A stretch of DNA of 64,000 bases from CAVZQN01 sp963837395 (GTDB lineage: Bacteria; Acidobacteriota; HRBIN11; JAKEFK01). Shown piece by piece: positions 59,733 through 64,000 of this stretch; the stretch's first letter is position 1; each line of letters begins with the position of its first letter. The DNA is taken from NCBI GenBank assembly GCA_963837395.1, contig CAWINI010000004.1, positions 2,666,001 through 2,730,000 of the forward strand, given 5' to 3'. The position numbers and the translations under genes were made by a program. Under the pieces are notes generated by a model. That model searched no databases. It was not told where the DNA came from and saw only the letters and a list, made by a program, of their open reading frames with translations.

Positions 59733-61667
59733 ATGTCCACGTATGAAAAGCTTGGGGGTTATTTACTCTTCGAGAAACTAAGCGAGGACAAATTTTCAAA
59801 TGACTTTCTTGCCGGGCAAATCTCAGGCTCTCAAATTCAGCAGATCTGCATCCTCAAACGTTTTGATCCTGCACTTGCAATACTTCCCGATTTTATTCAG
59901 AACTTAAATCAAGAATACGAAGCAGTTAAAACTCTTTCTAATCCAAACATCATCAAACCGATATCTTTACTTCAGGATAAAAAAGAATACGCTGCAGTTT
60001 TCGATTTTGTGGAAGGAAAGACGCTACGAACTGTTTTAACAAAGTGCGGACAGGATGGATATCCATTTACCGTAGATCATGCTCTGCTTGTTGCCAGCCG
60101 GTTATGCACAGCCTTGGAATACCTTCATTCCAAGAAATTTAACGATCAGCGTTTGATGCATGGTTATGTTTCACCAGAAACAATACTCGTAACTTATGAT
60201 GGCGAAATTCGCCTTCAATATTTAGGCCTTGCACATGCTTTACTGAAATTTTCCGCAGGGAAAGAAAAATTATTTCACGATTACAAAAGTTATCTATCTC
60301 CCGAAGTGATTGAAAATGAGAAATGGGGCCGGCCCAGTGATACTTATGGAGCGGGATTGGTTTTATATGAAATGCTCACCGGCGAAGTGTTAGATCGAAC
60401 GCTGGATTTGGATGACACAATTGAAAAAGCTTTGATGAATTCAAATTCCGGTGATAAAGAACCCTTGCCTGATGATTTAAAAAAGCTTTTACGTCAAGCG
60501 CTTGCACCCGAAGCTCCATCAAGATTTTCTTCCATTGCTGATATGCGGAAAGCTTTGGATATGTTGTTGTTCTCAAGCGAATTTTCACCGACTACTTTTA
60601 ATCTTGCATTTTTTATGCATTCCGTTTTTCGCGAAAATATTGATGAAGAATCAAAGAAAATTGCACTGTACAAGAAGACTGATTTTTCAGCACACTTAAA
60701 AGAAGAGCCGCTACCTCCGGGGCCGGTTCCTGCAGCTCCAATCAAAAAAACCGTACCAGTTGGTGCAACAGTTGCAACGCAAATTGTTACTCAATATGTT
60801 CCACAACCAGCTCCAGTCCATCATGTCGAACGCGAGCATCGTGCGCCTGCGCCTATGCATCAGCCAGTTTCAAAACAAGAGATGTTTGAAACACCGGAGG
60901 AGAAGGAAAAATCAAAAGTTCCACTTCTTGCAGGTGCGTTATTAATTGTCGCTGTAGTCGCAGCAATCATTTACTTCTTTAGTTTGAAATCTACAAAAAT
61001 TACAACAGCTCAAATTCCGCAGCAACTTCCGTCGCAAGTATTAACACCAGATCAAATCAAGGCGCAGGAAGCAGAACGAAAACATTTGGAAGAAGAAGCC
61101 ATCAAAGCTCAAGAAGAAGCGCGGAAAAAAGATGAAGAGTTAAAGGCTTTGCAAGCAAAACTGGATGCACTTGTAAAAGCGCAACAAGACCAAGCGAAGA
61201 AAAAGGTAGAAGATCTGACTGAAAAGCCGCCGAAGGTAGATCCGGCGGCAATCCGCAAGCTACAACTGGAAGCAAAAAAGTTGGAAGAAGAAAAGAAGCA
61301 GCAACAAGCATTGGCTGAACAAAAGTTAAAAGAGGCTCAATCAACGCCTTCCGCAGTTCAACCGGCTGCAAATGACACTACTGAGACGCCTGTAAACACG
61401 GCTCAGGCGGGTCAAGTTGTTCCAGCTTCAAACAATATTGGTGGTGATCAAAATATTCAACCAGATGAAGTGAAGCCGATTGAAACAGAGCAGCCACAAC
61501 CGGAACCTGAACCGGAAAAGCCGGCAGTGGTGGAAGGTCAGGTTGTGGGCACTGGCTCCCGATGTGGTGAAACCGGAAATTGTAAGTCGAGTCAATCCTG
61601 CATATCCACGGATGGCGCAACAAAAGAAAGTAGAAGGAACGGTGATCATCAGCGTATTAATTTCTGA
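59733..61667 (+). CDS. pseudokinase-like membrane protein (N-terminal part of a TonB fusion, frame-shifted)
   Basis: The first 270 residues resemble a Ser/Thr kinase (ICILKRF with the Lys, PNIIKPISLL, YLSPEVIENEKWGRPSDTYG as the activation/APE region), but the HRD motif reads MHGYVSPETIL and DFG reads LQYLGLA, so the catalytic Asp residues are missing. Then a Pro/Ala linker, one transmembrane segment (VPLLAGALLIVAVVAAIIYFF), a long charged coiled-coil (KHLEEEAIKAQEEARKKDEE) and a Glu/Pro-rich stretch. In this frame it ends in an unrelated tail after EGQVVGTGS; the natural end is the TonB domain in the +1 frame. Confidence 0.88.
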   Translation: MSTYEKLGGYLLFEKLSEDKFSNDFLAGQISGSQIQQICILKRFDPALAILPDFIQNLNQEYEAVKTLSNPNIIKPISLLQDKKEYAAVFDFVEGKTLRTVLTKCGQDGYPFTVDHALLVASRLCTALEYLHSKKFNDQRLMHGYVSPETILVTYDGEIRLQYLGLAHALLKFSAGKEKLFHDYKSYLSPEVIENEKWGRPSDTYGAGLVLYEMLTGEVLDRTLDLDDTIEKALMNSNSGDKEPLPDDLKKLLRQALAPEAPSRFSSIADMRKALDMLLFSSEFSPTTFNLAFFMHSVFRENIDEESKKIALYKKTDFSAHLKEEPLPPGPVPAAPIKKTVPVGATVATQIVTQYVPQPAPVHHVEREHRAPAPMHQPVSKQEMFETPEEKEKSKVPLLAGALLIVAVVAAIIYFFSLKSTKITTAQIPQQLPSQVLTPDQIKAQEAERKHLEEEAIKAQEEARKKDEELKALQAKLDALVKAQQDQAKKKVEDLTEKPPKVDPAAIRKLQLEAKKLEEEKKQQQALAEQKLKEAQSTPSAVQPAANDTTETPVNTAQAGQVVPASNNIGGDQNIQPDEVKPIETEQPQPEPEPEKPAVVEGQVVGTGSRCGETGNCKSSQSCISTDGATKESRRNGDHQRINF

Positions 61668-61836
61668 ACATGGAGATGTGGCCGATGTCCGTGTTCTGCG
61701 GGAGGCCGGTGGATCCAGCGGTTTGAATGAAGCAGCTATGGCTGCAGTCCGAAAATGGAAGTTTCGTCCCGCCGTCAAAGAAGGAAAGCGCGTCAAAGTT
61801 TGGATGACCTATCCTATCGTTTTTAAACTTCAGTAG
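61558..61836 (+). CDS. TonB C-terminal domain (+1 frame continuation)
   Basis: Reads PDVVKPEIVSRVNPAYP, then KVEGTVIISVLISEHGDVAD, AAMAAVRKWKFRPAVKEGK and WMTYPIVFKLQ: the complete energy-transducer TonB C-terminal fold. It lacks its own signal or anchor; skipping one base near 61557 joins it to the pseudokinase. The complete protein would be about 700 residues: kinase-like domain inside the cell, TM, coiled coil, TonB domain in the periplasm. Such TonB would contact TonB-dependent receptors or another outer-membrane partner. Confidence 0.88.
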   Translation, partial: PDVVKPEIVSRVNPAYPRMAQQKKVEGTVIISVLISEHGDVADVRVLREAGGSSGLNEAAMAAVRKWKFRPAVKEGKRVKVWMTYPIVFKLQ

Positions 61837-61915
61837 CAGGCAGAAAAAGATAAACGCAATTCTAAATATCTTTGTATTTCTCTCTTTTTGATTTCTTTAA
61901 GTTCTTTGCGGTGGC

Positions 61916-64000
61916 TTATTGAACTAAAGCTTGCGCTTCTTCGAATTTCGCGGAGAGGACTGTCGAAACACCTGGTTCAGCCATAGTAACGCCATAGAGC
62001 TGATCTGCAGCTTCCATGGTTCCTTTTTGGTGCGTAACAATAATAAATTGAATGTGCTGTTTCATTTCAGAAATCAATGAGGTGAAGCGATTAATATTCG
62101 CATCATCCAGCGCTGCATCGACTTCATCCATTACGCAAAACGGACTCGGTGTGTATTGAAATAACGCCATCAAGAATGCAATGCCGCTTAACGCCTTTTC
62201 ACCACCGCTAAGCAAATTCACATTCTGTAAACGTTTTCCGGGCGGCTGTACATGAATATCGATTCCGCTATCATGAACATTTTCGGGATCGATCAAAACC
62301 ATTTCAGATTTGCCTCCATTAAACAACCGTTGGAAGAAACTTTGAAAATGATTTTGAACTGCATCAAAGGCTTCACGGAATCGGCGGAGCGAAGTTTCAT
62401 CAATTCTCTTTATTGTTTCCAACAACGTTTCTATTGAAACCTTTAAGTCTTCATATTGAGTTTTCAAGAAACGGTGCCGTTCTTCCATCTGCACATATTC
62501 ATCCAGAGCTAGCTCATTGATCGATCCAAGTCTGTCGATGCGTGCTTCGGTTTCTTGCATCCGTGTGCGCAATTCTTCATCGTTTAATTGAACAAGTTCT
62601 GATTCAGGAAGTTGAAGTTCGTTCAGTTCAATTCCGATTTCTTCGCGGCAACGCTGAATTAAATCTTCCTGTTGAGTTTCAACGCGGGTTTTATCAATTT
62701 CGCTAGCAGTACGTTCTTGTCGTACCTGTTCAAGATGTTGGCGTGAATCCTGAACACCACGATCGTGCTCTGTCATCTCGGAAGAGAGTTGTTCTTTTTG
62801 AGCTTCACGCAATGCGATCGCTTGTTTCTGCTCATCACGCCGATGCAATAATTCGAGTTGCTGTGTCTCAAGCTGCTCACACATCGATCCGGTTTCAACA
62901 ATTTCTTGTTCACGCTGATTGACCAATTGTTTGTTTTCATGAATCGAATTTTGAACTGTTTGTGCTTGCTGACTTAAGCGATCAATTTCTGCTAAGGCTG
63001 CGCGATCGCGTTCTTTCAGTTCTGCTATTTGAATCCGTGAATCATGAACGTGTGATTGCAGTTCTGATTGTTCATGCTTCAGAATTTCTAACTGCTGCTC
63101 AGCTTGCTGGAATTCAAGCTCACATTGTTCTCTCCTGGTCGTTTCTTCTTGCAGTTGCAACAAAAATTGCTCCGCGCGAGCATGAACAGACTCGCGCTCA
63201 TTCGTGAACTGGTCGATTTCAGCCTGTAATCCGGCAATTATGTTGGATTCGCGTCCGAGCTCTTTTTCCAGCTGATCTATTTCCATTTTGACCATCATGC
63301 GGTCTTTATTTTTCGAATCGCGAACTTCGCCAATTCTCACCAGCTCACGATTCGACACATCAAGACGATCTTGAATTCCACGGACCTGGTTTTCCAAATC
63401 AGCAAGATGTTGTTCGACGCGTTCCATCTCAATACTGAATTCCTTCTTCTGTCTTTGGATCGCGATCAATCCAGGCATGTCATCTGACTTCGCACCACCG
63501 GCATAAACCGTTGGCGATAAAATCACATCACCTTGAACAGTAACAAATTGATAATCGGGATAGCGTTTGATCAGACCTTGAGCGGAATCCAGATTGTCTA
63601 CCAAAACTGCAGATTGCATGAACGGTGCTACCGCTGGAAGAGCTTCATCACGAATCGCTACATTTTCACGCAAGCTTCCGATTACACCGATTTCATTGCG
63701 CAGATCATCAGGTAAAGCTGGCGGCTGCAGATCATGACCATTCTTGATTACGAATCCGCAATAACCGAGGCCTTCTTGTTTCAGAAAATCGATCGATGCC
63801 AGTGCATTTGATTCTTCATTTACGATTAAGTAGTTCAATTTGTCTGCAAGAAAATTTTCAACTGCCGTTTCATATCTGGGATCGGTTTGAATGAAGTCCA
63901 TCATCACTCCCAGAGTTTTTGCGGTAGGTTGATTCAGAAGATTGCGGGCTGATTCGTTGTAAAACTTGGATGAGTGCTGTTGTGCATCCAGCTTTTGCAA
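61916..64000 (-). CDS. smc: chromosome segregation protein SMC, C-terminal part (5' partial)
   Basis: 694 residues visible; the frame is open at the window edge, so the N-terminal ATPase half is outside. An SMC hinge domain spans about 25-190 (MDFIQTDPRYETAVENFLAD, then VLVDNLDSAQGLIKRYPDY). A long coiled-coil (about 200-560) rich in Gln/Glu follows, and then the C-terminal ATPase: SGGEKALSGIAFLMALF (signature), FCVMDEVDAALDDANI (Walker B), FIIVTHQKGTMEAAD. Condensin-type chromosome organiser. Confidence 0.95.
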   Translation of the reverse strand: MQKLDAQQHSSKFYNESARNLLNQPTAKTLGVMMDFIQTDPRYETAVENFLADKLNYLIVNEESNALASIDFLKQEGLGYCGFVIKNGHDLQPPALPDDLRNEIGVIGSLRENVAIRDEALPAVAPFMQSAVLVDNLDSAQGLIKRYPDYQFVTVQGDVILSPTVYAGGAKSDDMPGLIAIQRQKKEFSIEMERVEQHLADLENQVRGIQDRLDVSNRELVRIGEVRDSKNKDRMMVKMEIDQLEKELGRESNIIAGLQAEIDQFTNERESVHARAEQFLLQLQEETTRREQCELEFQQAEQQLEILKHEQSELQSHVHDSRIQIAELKERDRAALAEIDRLSQQAQTVQNSIHENKQLVNQREQEIVETGSMCEQLETQQLELLHRRDEQKQAIALREAQKEQLSSEMTEHDRGVQDSRQHLEQVRQERTASEIDKTRVETQQEDLIQRCREEIGIELNELQLPESELVQLNDEELRTRMQETEARIDRLGSINELALDEYVQMEERHRFLKTQYEDLKVSIETLLETIKRIDETSLRRFREAFDAVQNHFQSFFQRLFNGGKSEMVLIDPENVHDSGIDIHVQPPGKRLQNVNLLSGGEKALSGIAFLMALFQYTPSPFCVMDEVDAALDDANINRFTSLISEMKQHIQFIIVTHQKGTMEAADQLYGVTMAEPGVSTVLSAKFEEAQALVQ

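Noticed and set aside
12300..61560. Programmed +1 frameshifting with a shared slippery site
   Set aside because: The five join contexts share no motif, and none has a stop codon or strong downstream structure at the shift that I can see.

Overview
The window looks like a piece of a Gram-negative, probably acidobacterial, chromosome. The evidence is a TonB-dependent receptor with a carboxypeptidase-regulatory-like N-terminal domain, CRTAC1/ASPIC-UnbV proteins, TPR-fused sulfatase-like proteins, two-component propeller kinases, Ser/Thr kinases with PEGA domains, BamD and a PpiD/SurA-type foldase. Base composition is moderate (roughly mid-40s % GC by eye). Phylum assignment is inference from gene content only. 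No rRNA, CRISPR array, integrase or transposase was seen. One tRNA (Ala, GGC) is present.

Layout. 1-7470: end of a BNR/VPS10-like protein, a P-loop kinase, small secreted proteins, and a two-component cassette (receiver-only regulator, NarL-type regulator, propeller histidine kinase). 7700-16740: CRTAC1 protein, TPR protein, sulfatase-TPR protein and TonB-dependent receptor. The first and last share a 15-bp palindrome in their upstream regions. 16790-20040: a sulfur block with a Cys-rich leader peptide, tandem terminators, an ATP-sulfurylase-like protein lacking its catalytic motif, and a persulfide dioxygenase with two rhodanese domains. 20060-33700: housekeeping and miscellaneous genes (kup, acnA, GT2, a VapBC-like pair, CDGSH protein, typA, P1 peptidase, rtcA, amidohydrolase, radical SAM). 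33820-44310: kinase/PEGA/TPR pair, SDR, M20 peptidase, esterase, membrane spermidine-synthase-like protein, PLP decarboxylase. 44400-50250: rhodanese, small membrane protein, a secreted protein behind a possible sigma-54 promoter, MmcQ/YjbR protein, ankyrin protein, tRNA-Ala, foldase. 50270-64000: nadB, phosphoesterase, the coaD-aminotransferase-PASTA-rpe-thioesterase operon, epimerase, bamD, LysM protein, a pseudokinase-TonB fusion and the C-terminal part of smc.

Most interesting system: 16794-17947 reads as a complete ribosome-mediated transcription attenuator. It has a consensus promoter, a 28-codon leader peptide with five Cys codons within seven, mutually exclusive hairpins, two intrinsic terminators, and then the ATP-sulfurylase homologue. 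That protein keeps the fold-level similarity but has lost the HxxH motif and the GRDHAG segment.

Second pattern: five genes (sulfatase-TPR, PIN toxin, rtcA, thioesterase, pseudokinase-TonB) are each broken by a single +1 shift, and a glycosyltransferase has TGA where Trp is expected. All five shifts have the same sign, so either the assembly carries insertion-type errors or something biological is going on. Reads would decide.

Intergenic spaces hold several families of hairpins built from short repeated words, and a covarying double-hairpin element sits between convergent genes at two places.
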